A stretch of 34,464 nt of DNA, from the NCBI GenBank assembly GCA_020427005.1, contig JAGQOY010000060.1, positions 1-34,464 of the forward strand. The letters are read 5' to 3'. The notes below the pieces were generated by a model. That model did not search any database. It was given only the letters and a program-made list of their open reading frames with translations, and was not told where the DNA came from. Source of the DNA: Planctomycetales bacterium (GTDB lineage: Bacteria; Planctomycetota; Planctomycetia; Pirellulales; Pirellulaceae). Position 1 is the first letter of the stretch; each line of letters opens with the position of its first letter. A program made the position numbers and the translations under genes. This document shows positions 1 through 8,896 of the stretch, one piece after another.

Positions 1-1
1 A

Positions 2-754
2 CCACTGGCCATTGATAAAATGCTGATCGTGTCAGTCGGTGGGACAAAAGCCGGTGTAATCGCTCTCGACCCAGAGCAGGGCAATGTTCGCTGGAAAACT
101 GAATTCTATGAAGCCAGCTATTCATCACCCATCGCAGTCAACACGCCTATTGGAAAACGAATTCTAATAGAGACTCGGTTGAGTACGTTACTTCTTAACC
201 CAGGCGATGGCCAAGTGCTTGGCAAGATTCCGTTCGGTAGCCGGGGGCCGACGGTAAACGCTGCCACACCCATTCAGATTTCTCCCAACACCTATCTCTT
301 GACTGCCAACTATGGAGTGGGAACCGTCTTTCTGTCGATTACCGGTAATCAACTTGAACCGACTTTTCGTAGTAGCACTCTGCTGAGTAGCCAATACAAC
401 ACACCGATCGCCATTGGATCGCGTGTCATTGGCATCGATGGTCGCGAAGACGTTGGCGTCGCTGCCTTGAGAGCAATCGACACGACGACTCGCTCGGTGG
501 TCTGGGAGCGGCCCGGGTTTGGCCCTAGCCACCTGATTGCCATCAATAGAGAACACGCTTTGGCAGTTGGACTTCGCGGTAGATTAGCTTTGTTAGATGG
601 CCAAGCAGATGATTACCACGAGCTTGCAGCAGTTGATTTGCCTTCCGGTGTTTATCGTGCCTTGCCCGCTCTGGGTGGGCGACATCTCATAGTTCGCCGG
701 ACATTGGGCCCAACCAACAGCGAACTTTTGTGTGTGGAATTGCCCCAGCCTTGA
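2..754 (+). CDS. PQQ-like beta-propeller repeat protein, C-terminal part
   Basis: The open frame runs off the left edge: codons before the first ATG at 20 are in frame with no stop, so this is the 3' end of a longer gene. Visible repeats of the type V-x-ALDPxxGxVRWK (residues about 15-30) and LLLNPGDGQVLGKI match the PQQ/PQQ-like beta-propeller family, whose blades carry a D-x-x-T/x-G-x-x-x-W motif. A further blade reads AIDTTTRSVVWERPGFG. No PQQ-dependent dehydrogenase motifs are visible, so this is probably a structural or enzyme-associated propeller, perhaps periplasmic as is usual for the family. The signal peptide would lie outside the window. It converges on glnS with 18 nt between the stop codons. 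Family assignment is fairly safe; function is unknown. Confidence 0.75.
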   Translation, partial: PLAIDKMLIVSVGGTKAGVIALDPEQGNVRWKTEFYEASYSSPIAVNTPIGKRILIETRLSTLLLNPGDGQVLGKIPFGSRGPTVNAATPIQISPNTYLLTANYGVGTVFLSITGNQLEPTFRSSTLLSSQYNTPIAIGSRVIGIDGREDVGVAALRAIDTTTRSVVWERPGFGPSHLIAINREHALAVGLRGRLALLDGQADDYHELAAVDLPSGVYRALPALGGRHLIVRRTLGPTNSELLCVELPQP

Positions 755-772
755 AGTTCACATAGAACCTGC

Positions 773-2497
773 TCAGCCGTCTTTGGCTTGGATTTTGGTC
801 CAAGAATCACGCAGGCCTACGGTACGGTTGAAGACCAACCGTTGGGGACTGAAATCCTTTTCGTCAGCGCAAAAATAACCTAAACGTTCAAACTGAAATC
901 GCTCACCTGCGACAGCCTTTGCTAAGGCCGGCTCACAATGTGCCGTCACAACTTCCAAACTTTCTGGATTGAGGTTATCCAAGAAAGATCCGCCTTCTGC
1001 CGCATTCTCGGGATCTTCATTTAAGAAGAGCCGGTCATACAATCGCACTTCCGCCTGCACACCTTCCTGAGCACTAACCCAATGTATCGTGCCTTTGACC
1101 TTGCGCTCCGCTGCTGGTCCGCTACCGCTACGAGTGTCCGGATCATAGATACAACGCAATTCCGTTATCTCTCCCGTTTCAGGATCTTTGACAATCTCTT
1201 CACACTTAATGATGTACGCGTACCGCAAACGCACCTCTCCGCCTGGCTTCAACCGGAAGAATTTTTTGGGCGCCTCCTCCATGAAATCTTCTCGTTCAAT
1301 CCACAGTTCGCGAGAAAAGGGAACTTGTCGACTACCCGCCCCTGCGTCCTCCGGATTATTGGTTGCCTCCATCCACTCGACTTTCCCCTCCGGATAGTTT
1401 GTCAACACGATTTTGAGAGGTCGCAGTACAACCATGACTCGGTTGGCAACTTGATTCAAATGTTCGCGAACCGAGTTTTCTAAGACGGTTACATCAATCG
1501 TAGAATAGAACTTTGCTACACCAATGCGATCGCAGAATGACCGAATACTCTCTGCCGTATATCCCCTGCGGCGCAATCCACTGATCGTTGGCATTCGCGG
1601 ATCGTCCCAACCCCTTACATGATTTTCCTTTACCAACTGCAATAATTTCCGTTTACTCATGACTGTGTACGATAGGTTCAACCGAGCAAACTCAATCTGG
1701 CGAGGATGAAAGATCCCAAGATTTTCGCAGAACCAATTGTAAAGCGGCCGGTGATCCTCAAACTCTAATGTGCAAATTGAATGCGTAATGCCTTCGATGG
1801 AATCGCTCTGGCCATGGGCCCAGTCATACATCGGATAAATACACCATTTGTCTCCGGTACGGTGATGGTGGGCGCGCAGCACACGATACATAACCGGATC
1901 ACGCAAATTGATGTTCGGAGCCGACATGTCGATTTTTGCGCGAAGGGTGCGACTACCGTCCGGGAACTGGCCTTGCTTCATTCTCTCAAATAGTTCGAGG
2001 TTCTCTTCGATTGACCGATCCCGGTATGGGCTATCCTTTCCCGGTGCAGTTAGGGTACCTCGGTATTCGCGAATTTGGTCACCCGTTAGGTCGCATACAA
2101 ACGCTTTGCCAACCTTGATCAAATCAATCGCCCACTGGTAAAGTTGATCAAAATAATCACTTGCGTAGTATAAGCCGTCCCAATCGAACCCTAGCCAATG
2201 CACATCGTTTTGAATGGAGTCAACGTACTCCTGCTCTTCTTTGCTAGGGTTAGTATCGTCAAACCTTAAATTGCAGGTCCCATGATACTTCTGTGCCAAG
2301 CCAAAGTTCAAGCAGATGCTTTTAGCATGGCCGATGTGCAAATAGCCGTTTGGCTCCGGCGGGAATCGAGTCGACAAGTGCTTACCCATTAGCTTGGGAA
2401 GCTGAAAATCCTTTTCGATTTCCTGTTCAATAAAGTTCAGGTGGCGGTTCGATGAATCGTCGGTGTTCGTATCTGATGTTGAGTTTGCAGCACTCAT
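773..2497 (-). CDS. glnS: Glutamine--tRNA ligase (GlnRS)
   Basis: Charges tRNA-Gln with glutamine in the cytoplasm. This is a class I synthetase of 574 residues (E. coli GlnRS is 554). The N-terminal Rossmann domain has RFPPEPNGYLHIGHAKS, with HIGH at residues 54-57, and the KMSKS-like loop reads VMSKRK near residue 280, the form typical of GlnRS rather than GluRS. The C-terminal half holds the beta-barrel anticodon-binding region (for example KGTIHWVSAQEG). About 30 extra acidic/Ser-rich residues precede the conserved core. The ATG at 2497 has only a weak ribosome site. It follows the DUF3299 gene by 32 nt on the same strand, so the two may be co-transcribed although no functional link is evident. 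Having GlnRS suggests that tRNA-Gln can be charged directly; whether GatCAB is also present cannot be seen here. Confidence 0.97.
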   Translation of the reverse strand: MSAANSTSDTNTDDSSNRHLNFIEQEIEKDFQLPKLMGKHLSTRFPPEPNGYLHIGHAKSICLNFGLAQKYHGTCNLRFDDTNPSKEEQEYVDSIQNDVHWLGFDWDGLYYASDYFDQLYQWAIDLIKVGKAFVCDLTGDQIREYRGTLTAPGKDSPYRDRSIEENLELFERMKQGQFPDGSRTLRAKIDMSAPNINLRDPVMYRVLRAHHHRTGDKWCIYPMYDWAHGQSDSIEGITHSICTLEFEDHRPLYNWFCENLGIFHPRQIEFARLNLSYTVMSKRKLLQLVKENHVRGWDDPRMPTISGLRRRGYTAESIRSFCDRIGVAKFYSTIDVTVLENSVREHLNQVANRVMVVLRPLKIVLTNYPEGKVEWMEATNNPEDAGAGSRQVPFSRELWIEREDFMEEAPKKFFRLKPGGEVRLRYAYIIKCEEIVKDPETGEITELRCIYDPDTRSGSGPAAERKVKGTIHWVSAQEGVQAEVRLYDRLFLNEDPENAAEGGSFLDNLNPESLEVVTAHCEPALAKAVAGERFQFERLGYFCADEKDFSPQRLVFNRTVGLRDSWTKIQAKDG

Positions 2498-2529
2498 CCT
2501 GGAGCTACTTTCAATGCTAACGTGATTGG

Positions 2530-3051
2530 CTACTTAACTTCGGTTGCTGTCAGCTTATAAATGGCATAATAAGTTCCATCCGGGAATTTGAATTCCTCTA
2601 TTTCAAACTTCCCTCTTACTGCCACGGGACGAGTCGTGAATTCGGCTGCTTTGCCCTTTTCCATACGCACCATAATGCAATCGTACAGCGCGGCTCCTGG
2701 ACCAAAACAGCACTCCATGTTGTCACGAACCAACACGAATTCCTCAATCCCTGATTGTTTGAAAACGCTGGCTGGCAAAATGTATCCGCGTATGCGGATC
2801 GTCTTTTTGTTGAGCGTTTCAATTTCCTTGGTTAACATGGAGCGTTCGAAATTCCCACCCTTTTCGATATCGAATTTGATATCGTCGAACGTCAAATCGC
2901 CGCGCGCTCTGGCTGTTTCACGACTCGATCGATCTTCGGCTGTGCCACGACCAACCGGTGAAACGGTACGATCCTGAGCAACTGCGGAAGGGAAAAAAGG
3001 TAACACCAACATTGTGGCCATGAACCACCATGCACCTACGTGAACTTTCAT
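2530..3051 (-). CDS. Exported DUF3299 family protein
   Basis: A 173-residue protein with an N-terminal signal peptide (hydrophobic stretch about residues 5-25, cleavage plausible after SAVA). The mature part contains RIRGYILPASVF and EEFVLVRDNMECCFGPGA, which I recognise as the DUF3299 domain: an OB-like segment with a conserved Cys pair (ECCFG) followed by a second strand-rich part ending VRGKFEIEEFKFPDGTYYAIY. Function of the family is not established; the Cys pair suggests metal binding or a disulfide, which is inference. The ATG at 3051 is supported by a strong Shine-Dalgarno GGGAGG 5 nt upstream. It is the first gene of a probable two-gene unit with glnS (32-nt gap). Confidence 0.82.
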   Translation of the reverse strand: MKVHVGAWWFMATMLVLPFFPSAVAQDRTVSPVGRGTAEDRSSRETARARGDLTFDDIKFDIEKGGNFERSMLTKEIETLNKKTIRIRGYILPASVFKQSGIEEFVLVRDNMECCFGPGAALYDCIMVRMEKGKAAEFTTRPVAVRGKFEIEEFKFPDGTYYAIYKLTATEVK

Positions 3052-3467
3052 GGCAACCTCCCAGTTAGGAGTGAATTCGTTTGATTATGCAAAAGCACCT
3101 GCGTTGTCCTGCACACATTTTAACAAGCCGAAATGAATCTTGAAGGATGCGAGGGTAATCAAACCATGCAACAATTCAGTTTACTTGGCATTTGGAACCT
3201 ACTATTTCTGTCCTTCCAGGGCCAGAAGGCTGACTCCCTACTCAGGGCTAGCTAGTCGAGTTCCGGCCGGCGTTCAGGACGCCCTGAGTCTCCCAAAAAA
3301 AGAGTTTAGTGTCACCATAGGAGTTCTGTGCCAAGTGGACCAGACGTGCCCCTTATCAACCAGCATGATCACAAAACTAGTAGCCGAAAGTCACTCCCAT
3401 TGGCCTGGGTGATTGGTGCTGGATCCGCAGTGGCCCCGCCAATTGCAGTGAACCCACCAGTATCCGT
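3052..3467. other. Intergenic region, 416 bp
   Basis: Lies between two minus-strand genes and holds the 5' region of the DUF3299 gene (ribosome site at about 3057-3062). The main structure is an 8-bp perfect inverted repeat at 3241-3288, listed separately. A 29-codon plus-strand frame at 3166-3255 starts MQQFSLLGIW and has a possible GAGGG site, but nothing else supports it as a gene. Confidence 0.5.
3241..3288. terminator. Long stem-loop, possible terminator of the 3468-4622 gene
   Basis: CTCAGGGC (3241-3248) is exactly complementary to GCCCTGAG (3281-3288). Within the loop, GGCGT (3269-3273) can pair with ACGCC (3279-3283) as an alternative, and there are two 8-bp palindromes, CTAGCTAG (3248-3255) and CCGGCCGG (3263-3270). 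A run of seven A follows on the plus strand (3295-3301), so in the minus-strand transcript the U run comes before the stem, not after. That is not a classic intrinsic terminator; a rho-dependent or structural role is possible. Confidence 0.35.
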
Positions 3468-4622
3468 TTACGGCGAGATATACCGCAGAAAGTTGCGTAG
3501 AGGCTGACCTGATACATAGACAGTTGGTTGACCGATAATCCCACGTCCTAGCATGACGTTGTAATTCTCCTGCCCCAGGGAAAAAAGCGGTCGATATCCG
3601 CCATTGTTGGGCGTGTACAAATTGGGAGTCCAGTTTTGTGTATACGTCGGCGGCGTTATGGCAGTTGGAACTTGACCAACAGGTGCTGGACACTGGTATG
3701 CGGTGGGGACAAATACGGGTTGAGCATACTGAGGCAGACCAACTGGAGCCGAACCTGGTTGTGTTGCCAATGCAGGTTGCTGGTAGGCGGTCAGTTGAAA
3801 CGGCTGAGATATTGGGCGAGTCGGATACCTCTGTCCCGGCGGAGGACTTACAAAGGGAGCTCCAGTGACCACCTGGTTTGCATCGATACGGTTGGGAAGT
3901 GTTGCCATATTATTTGAATTTCCAATAGGACGATCTATGTCGCGCAGCCCAACGTTCTCGCCTGCTCCTTGCGCTGCACTCGTCGCAGTAAGTGACCGCG
4001 TGCTGCTCGGCAATATGGCAGGGGTCGTGCTTCGATTGCCAACGGTTTGCACCGGCACCTGCTGCGTACCTCCCAACCTCTGATCTAATCCCAGACCACT
4101 GGAGGCCGGTGTGATGGAATTGCTAGAGGGTCCAAAGTCGTTTTGTACAGCCCCATTGCCCCGTGCATTTGCGTTGTTTGGTACACCGGAGGGTAAGCCA
4201 GGCAACCCCATACGGGATGGAGCACTCGAATTGGAAGGAGTACTGTTGTGACCAGGGAGGCCAGTTGGCATCGCCGGACCATTAGCACTAGGGCTGAGTC
4301 CCGGCAATACGGCAGGCGCTCCTGTAGAATTGCCAGACGGCGCTGGAAAATTTGGTAGCTGGGGCAACGATGCCTGGCTAGACTGATTTGGCATCGCTCC
4401 AATTCCAGGAGCTGGCGGCAACGCGTCAGAAAGGCTTCCCTGAGCTTGAAAATAAGCGGTTTGGTTTTGTTCGACTTGTATGCTCCGACCGCCCTCAGCA
4501 CTCTTTTTCCAGGCTCTTGGAGAATGTGTTATGGTTTGGGCTGAGCCTGTTATGCAAACAACGCTCACTCCCGCCGCGATTATTGAAACAAGCATTTTTT
4601 TTGAAGGCAGGACCGATTCCAT
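3468..4622 (-). CDS. Exported Pro/Ser/Gly/Gln-rich protein of unknown function
   Basis: Not recognised as a named family. I place the start at the ATG at 4622 (384 residues), because GGAG lies 8 nt upstream and it gives a good signal peptide (MESVLPSKKMLVSIIAAGVS..., cleavage plausible after SAQ). The ATG at 4676 would add 18 residues and has no ribosome site. The body is low-complexity, rich in P, S, G, N and Q, with repeated LPGLP/GLPG elements and no predicted globular core. The last 30 residues are different: LGRGIIGQPTVYVSGQPL followed by RNFLRYISP, which looks like a defined terminal module. Such composition suggests a secreted, cell-wall or stalk-type protein, which is inference. It stands alone, over 400 bp from its neighbours on both sides. 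Confidence 0.7.
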   Translation of the reverse strand: MESVLPSKKMLVSIIAAGVSVVCITGSAQTITHSPRAWKKSAEGGRSIQVEQNQTAYFQAQGSLSDALPPAPGIGAMPNQSSQASLPQLPNFPAPSGNSTGAPAVLPGLSPSANGPAMPTGLPGHNSTPSNSSAPSRMGLPGLPSGVPNNANARGNGAVQNDFGPSSNSITPASSGLGLDQRLGGTQQVPVQTVGNRSTTPAILPSSTRSLTATSAAQGAGENVGLRDIDRPIGNSNNMATLPNRIDANQVVTGAPFVSPPPGQRYPTRPISQPFQLTAYQQPALATQPGSAPVGLPQYAQPVFVPTAYQCPAPVGQVPTAITPPTYTQNWTPNLYTPNNGGYRPLFSLGQENYNVMLGRGIIGQPTVYVSGQPLRNFLRYISP

Positions 4623-5046
4623 GACGCCAACTCCAGTTGAATTGCCTACGTATCTTCCCCCCTTACCGTCGGACATTAGGAAAAAACTTACCAGCTGTCT
4701 ATATGTCTTTAAGTGCTAGCTTACATAATCGTTTGAATCTAGGTCCGCGCAAAGTTCTTTCCTTACTGATCTTCGCGTTCTTGGTGAATATACGCACGAA
4801 TGACTAAATCCCTCGGATTTGGTACGTCTTATAAGAGTGAATTTGTTTCGACCCAACAGTACAAATTGCTTGCAATTCACCGTCTAGCAGAATCTCAATA
4901 CTCTGGTTGTCCGGCGCTCATAACCGTTTGCCATTGTTGCCTTTAAAAACTGCACGACCTTAGATTGAGAAAGTCGGAAATAGAAACGGTGGTAGACGAT
5001 TCATTTCTCGGGAAGGCTGGCGGTTTTTGAAATAGTGCACAAATAT
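4623..5046. other. Intergenic region, 424 bp
   Basis: Holds the ribosome site of the exported protein gene (GGAG just upstream of 4622) and presumably its promoter. I see no convincing ORF, RNA gene or repeat. The segment is AT-richer than the flanking genes. Confidence 0.5.
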
Positions 5047-5892
5047 TTAGAACGGTCGGTCACCCGCAATAGCAACACGATACATTTCGCGCCGATAACC
5101 AGTGTAATCGTTCAGGGCATAGTGCAATACGGCTCGGTTGTCCCAGAATGCAACCGCACCAGGAGTCCATCGAAAACGACAGGTGAATCGTTCATGGCTT
5201 GCGTGACGGAACAGATAGTCAAGCAAAGGCGCGCTTTCTTGTTCGGTCATATCTTTGAAACGAACCGTAAAGGTCTTGTTTACAAACAGCATCTTTCGAC
5301 CGGTCTCAGGATGGGTACGAATGACCGGATGCTCCATTTCTTCATATGCCTTTTCGCTTGTCACGACCTGCATGTTTTTCCAGTTGTTTTTTGACCTACC
5401 TTCGGGTGCAAATGGGCCACGTGCGGTATGAATAGCCGTCATCCCATCGAGCATCCGTTTCATGCCCTCGGACAAAGTTTCATAGGCCAAGTATTGGTTG
5501 GAGAACAACGTGTCGCCACCATATGGTGGAACATCTACGGCGTACAAGATGGATCCCATTGCAGGACTTTCCTGGTGAGTCACATCCGCGTGCCAGGCTC
5601 CTCCAAAGTTCAAGGTGGTTTCATCGGCTTCTCGAACAACGCGAATTATTTCTGGGTGATCGGGCATTCCCAGCACGAACTCATGTGTGTCCAGATCGCC
5701 AAATCGTTTCCCAAATGCGATCTGCTGCTCAGGAGTTAACTTTTGGTCACGGAAAAAAATGACTTGGTACTTGAGCAGCGCCTGACGAATTTCCGCAATC
5801 ACGTCATCAGGCAATTCGTCTGCCAAAGAAACGCCACGAATTTCCGCTCCCAGCGAACCAGCAATTTGACTAGCCTGGATTGTTTTCAACAT
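5047..5892 (-). CDS. TauD/TfdA family Fe(II)/2-oxoglutarate-dependent dioxygenase
   Basis: A 281-residue cytoplasmic oxygenase that couples 2-oxoglutarate decarboxylation to hydroxylation of an unknown substrate. The iron-binding facial triad is complete: HAD at residues 101-103 (H101, D103) and H257 in the AVLHYALNDY segment. R268 in GYRREMYR sits 11 residues after the distal His, where TauD has its 2-oxoglutarate-binding Arg. Also typical are FFRDQ near 46-50, FGDLDTHEF and WDNR at 250-253. Length matches E. coli TauD (283). Substrate cannot be assigned: taurine, sulfonates, chlorophenoxyacids and others are used in this family. It follows the aldo/keto reductase gene by 42 nt on the same strand, so the two are probably one transcript. 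Confidence 0.92.
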   Translation of the reverse strand: MLKTIQASQIAGSLGAEIRGVSLADELPDDVIAEIRQALLKYQVIFFRDQKLTPEQQIAFGKRFGDLDTHEFVLGMPDHPEIIRVVREADETTLNFGGAWHADVTHQESPAMGSILYAVDVPPYGGDTLFSNQYLAYETLSEGMKRMLDGMTAIHTARGPFAPEGRSKNNWKNMQVVTSEKAYEEMEHPVIRTHPETGRKMLFVNKTFTVRFKDMTEQESAPLLDYLFRHASHERFTCRFRWTPGAVAFWDNRAVLHYALNDYTGYRREMYRVAIAGDRPF

Positions 5893-5934
5893 AATAGAAT
5901 CATGCTCCGTAAAGAATGTATTGCTAATCGCAGG

Positions 5935-6936
5935 TTATCGATAACGCGAATTCGAGCCACCATCCCACATGTCGGGATTCGATCCTAGCAGGGATTTGAG
6001 CTGCTCGGTCGCCGCATTCAATTCATTGAGCGTTTGCAATTCTAACGGCCGCTCAAGGAAGCTCACATTATCGCTCAGTTGCTGAGCATTCCGAGCACCA
6101 GCGATTACACTCACAATTCCGGATTGCTGCACGATCCAAGCCAGTGCAATTTCAGCCATCGGTCGATCAACCCGATTAGCGATAGTTCGAATACGATCCA
6201 AAGCTTGAAACAACTCAGTTTCGCAACCCGCCTCACTGTGGCGCGTCTGCGGTCGCTTTGAGCTGAAATGCCGCGTGCGAGCGCGGCCATCTGGCACTTG
6301 CTCGGCCGATTGATAATTGTCAGCCAGAATACCGTGCATGAGTGGACTATAAACCAGAATGCCAATTTGATTTTGAACGCAGGCCGGCAAGATCCGGTCT
6401 TCAATCATTCGCCACACGAGATTGTATGGCAATTGATTTGTGAGCGGCTTTGCTGGTGCCAGGATTTCGCTCAAGTCACCAACGCCTGCATTACACACGC
6501 CAATATAACGTACCTTGCCTTGCGTCTGAAGGTCTCGCATCGCTCCCCAGGTTTCTGTCAGGGGCACTTCGCGACTGGTCCAATGCGTTTGATACAAGTC
6601 GATATAATCCGTCTGAAGTCGTTCGAGCGACTTTTCGCATTCAAGCTGAACTTCTGCGGCGTTCATCTTGTTTGGTGGAACCTTACTGGCAATCACAACC
6701 TTATCACGCAGCATATGTTCCGCCAGGAATTTGCCCAACAGAAGCTCGCTAGCTCCGTTACCATACATAGGAGCCGTATCAAAGAAATTTACGCCAGCCT
6801 CAATGGCAGCGTGCATCGCCTCAATCGAATCGTCTTCCTTTCGATCACCCCAATGACTATCGCTAATCACTCCCCAGCAACCAAAACAGAGCTGGGAGAT
6901 AGTCAACTCGGTATCGGGAAACAAATGGTATTTCAT
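5935..6936 (-). CDS. Aldo/keto reductase
   Basis: NAD(P)H-dependent oxidoreductase of the AKR (TIM barrel) family, 333 residues from the ATG at 6936. An upstream in-frame TTG at 7020 would add 28 residues that do not resemble the family N-terminus, so I reject it. The catalytic tetrad is complete: D53 and Y58 in NFFDTAPMYGNGASE, K85 in VVIASKVPP and H118 in LYQTHW. The C-terminal cofactor region reads AEIALAWIVQQSGIVSVIAGARNAQQL. The closest general type is the bacterial YdbC/GSP69/L-galactose-dehydrogenase-like group. The substrate, probably a sugar or aldehyde, is not visible. It is the first gene of a pair with the TauD-type dioxygenase and is divergent from the GntP permease, which hints at a small catabolic module. 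Confidence 0.92.
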   Translation of the reverse strand: MKYHLFPDTELTISQLCFGCWGVISDSHWGDRKEDDSIEAMHAAIEAGVNFFDTAPMYGNGASELLLGKFLAEHMLRDKVVIASKVPPNKMNAAEVQLECEKSLERLQTDYIDLYQTHWTSREVPLTETWGAMRDLQTQGKVRYIGVCNAGVGDLSEILAPAKPLTNQLPYNLVWRMIEDRILPACVQNQIGILVYSPLMHGILADNYQSAEQVPDGRARTRHFSSKRPQTRHSEAGCETELFQALDRIRTIANRVDRPMAEIALAWIVQQSGIVSVIAGARNAQQLSDNVSFLERPLELQTLNELNAATEQLKSLLGSNPDMWDGGSNSRYR

Positions 6937-7239
6937 ACTTATCTTGTTGAACGAACGATAGAACCAATACAGGGAATTTGATTGACTGCTGGATTCTAAT
7001 GCATACGACCGGGGCGGCAAATATATCGATCGATTAAAAGCGTTACAATGTTAGGCCAATCCATCACCAGCCGAGTCAGCCCCAGATTCCAACTAGCTTA
7101 ACGCAGTTGATGAGCCAACGAATCGCTGATCCCAATTGGAAGGACTCGTACCGCGCCCTCTGCAATTTGATCTTTGATTAGTCCGGCTGACGTTCAAATC
7201 CGCCACTTGCACAACACTCAAACACGAATACAGATCTCC

Positions 7240-8802
7240 GTGAACCCAATATTGCTACTCGTAATTGGTCTGAGCATTGTCCTGGGGGGGATTCTCTGGT
7301 TTCGACTGCATCCGTTTCTAGCTTTGATTCTTGGAGCATGTTTTGTTGGCGGACTATCCGGACGAGAGAATATTACACGGGCCATGGAGTCCAAATATCA
7401 GAGCGAAATGGTCCACAGTGCCATCCAACAGGAGGTTGTACGGCAAGTGCGGCAGATCCGCTCCAATGGCGGAATTCCAGACTTACCTACTCTTCGGGAA
7501 GAGGCCAAGCGACTGGTCGCAGAGCAGTCTCCGGAAATCAATTCCCTCGCGTTGAGTAAGGCCAAAGGTTTTGCAGATTCCAATTCGACTTTTGATCGAA
7601 TTACGGTTGCGCTAGGAAGCACATGTGAAAAGATTGGCCTGCTGATTGCGATGGCGTGTGTGATTGGGCGATGTATTTTGGCTAGCGGAGCTGCCGAGCG
7701 AATTGTCCGGGGGGCACTGGGGTTGGTAGGACCGCGCGGAGCTCCTCTGGCGTTTTCGGCCAGCTCGTTTCTGCTTAGCATTCCAGTCTTCTTCGACAGC
7801 GTATTTTTGTTGGTCATCCCCCTGGCAAAAGCCACGTGGCTTAAGCTCCGCAAAGATTACCTGCTATTTGTACTAGCACTAGTTACGGGCGGCACGATGA
7901 CCCACTCGCTCGTCCCGCCAACCCCCGGTCCACTTTTTGTCGCTGAAGAGCTGGGCGTCAATATTGGGACGATGATCATTGTTGGAACGTTTGTTGGATT
8001 GTGTTGCACGGCTGTGGGATTGCTGTATGCACAATGGGCAAATCGCCGTATTGAAATACCTGTGCGTGACACACCCGAAGCTCTAGAACAACTGCGAACC
8101 TTGTCAAACAAGCCACTATGTGAGCTACCCTCAATGTGGCTTTCACTTTCTCCCGTGTTGCTGCCCGTAGTATGCATCAGCGGAGCCACGGTTTATACCA
8201 GCCTGCTGGAGCCTGGCACGACAATTCCTCCATACATCGAACTGCTTGGCGATAAAAATGTAGCCCTGTCCATTGCCGCCTGTGCGGCGTTCTTGGTAGC
8301 GGCATTTTCATTACGAGATCGACAAACACTGGCCGCGCAGGTCCAACAAGCCATGCAGGAAGCCGGACTCATTATTTTGGTTTGTTGTGCTGGAGGCGCC
8401 TTTGGAGCAACTTTGCAGCAATCCGGCATAGGACCTTATATCAGTACTTTGTCGGGCACTGAACCGCTCGACTTTGGTTTGCTTCCACTTGCATTCATCG
8501 TGACCGCGGTGATACGTGGCGCGCAGGGATCTTCGACAGTCGCCATGTTTACAGCCGTGGCCATCGTACGGGGACTTGCACCGGATTTAGGCGAGCTTTC
8601 CTACCATCCGGTATACCTAGCCGTAGCTATTGGCTGCGGCTCGAAACCGTTCCCGTGGATGAATGACAGCGGCTTTTGGGTGATCAGCAGAATGAGCGGC
8701 ATGACTGAACAGGAAACGCTAAAGACTCATACCCCCATGGTTACGCTGATGGGATTTAGCGGTATCGCCGTAACCATGATGGCTGCCAAGATCTTTCCCT
8801 GA
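7240..8802 (+). CDS. GntP-family permease (gluconate:H+ symporter type)
   Basis: A polytopic inner-membrane transporter of about 520 residues. Recognised from the GntP-family segments LSIPVFFDSVFLLVIPLAKA, THSLVPPTPGPLFVAEEL and GGAFGATLQQSGIG, and from a C-terminal region with KPFPWMNDSGFW. I choose the GTG at 7240, which puts the first membrane helix at residue 2 as in other GntP proteins. A TTG at 7174 would add 22 polar residues; neither start has a clear ribosome site. Unlike canonical members (about 440-450 residues), it has about 80 extra hydrophilic residues between the second and third helices (roughly residues 45-120), rich in Glu, Gln and Arg and probably helical. Family substrates are gluconate and other sugar acids; the actual one is unknown. 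Confidence 0.88.
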   Translation: MNPILLLVIGLSIVLGGILWFRLHPFLALILGACFVGGLSGRENITRAMESKYQSEMVHSAIQQEVVRQVRQIRSNGGIPDLPTLREEAKRLVAEQSPEINSLALSKAKGFADSNSTFDRITVALGSTCEKIGLLIAMACVIGRCILASGAAERIVRGALGLVGPRGAPLAFSASSFLLSIPVFFDSVFLLVIPLAKATWLKLRKDYLLFVLALVTGGTMTHSLVPPTPGPLFVAEELGVNIGTMIIVGTFVGLCCTAVGLLYAQWANRRIEIPVRDTPEALEQLRTLSNKPLCELPSMWLSLSPVLLPVVCISGATVYTSLLEPGTTIPPYIELLGDKNVALSIAACAAFLVAAFSLRDRQTLAAQVQQAMQEAGLIILVCCAGGAFGATLQQSGIGPYISTLSGTEPLDFGLLPLAFIVTAVIRGAQGSSTVAMFTAVAIVRGLAPDLGELSYHPVYLAVAIGCGSKPFPWMNDSGFWVISRMSGMTEQETLKTHTPMVTLMGFSGIAVTMMAAKIFP

Positions 8803-8896
8803 AGTTAACTGCCGGAGAAAAATTTTGTGGCGTCCTACGTTCCAGTTTTGCACTCTTCTCGCTAGGACAGCTCTGAAAAAATAGATGAGCCCGAAC

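Noticed and set aside
3166..3255. 29-codon plus-strand frame with a hydrophobic middle, possible leader peptide
   Set aside because: Only a weak GAGGG site supports it, both flanking genes are on the other strand, and there is no downstream gene to lead.
6268..6981. 237-codon open frame antisense to the aldo/keto reductase gene
   Set aside because: The sense frame has a full catalytic tetrad; the antisense protein shows no domain and no start signal.
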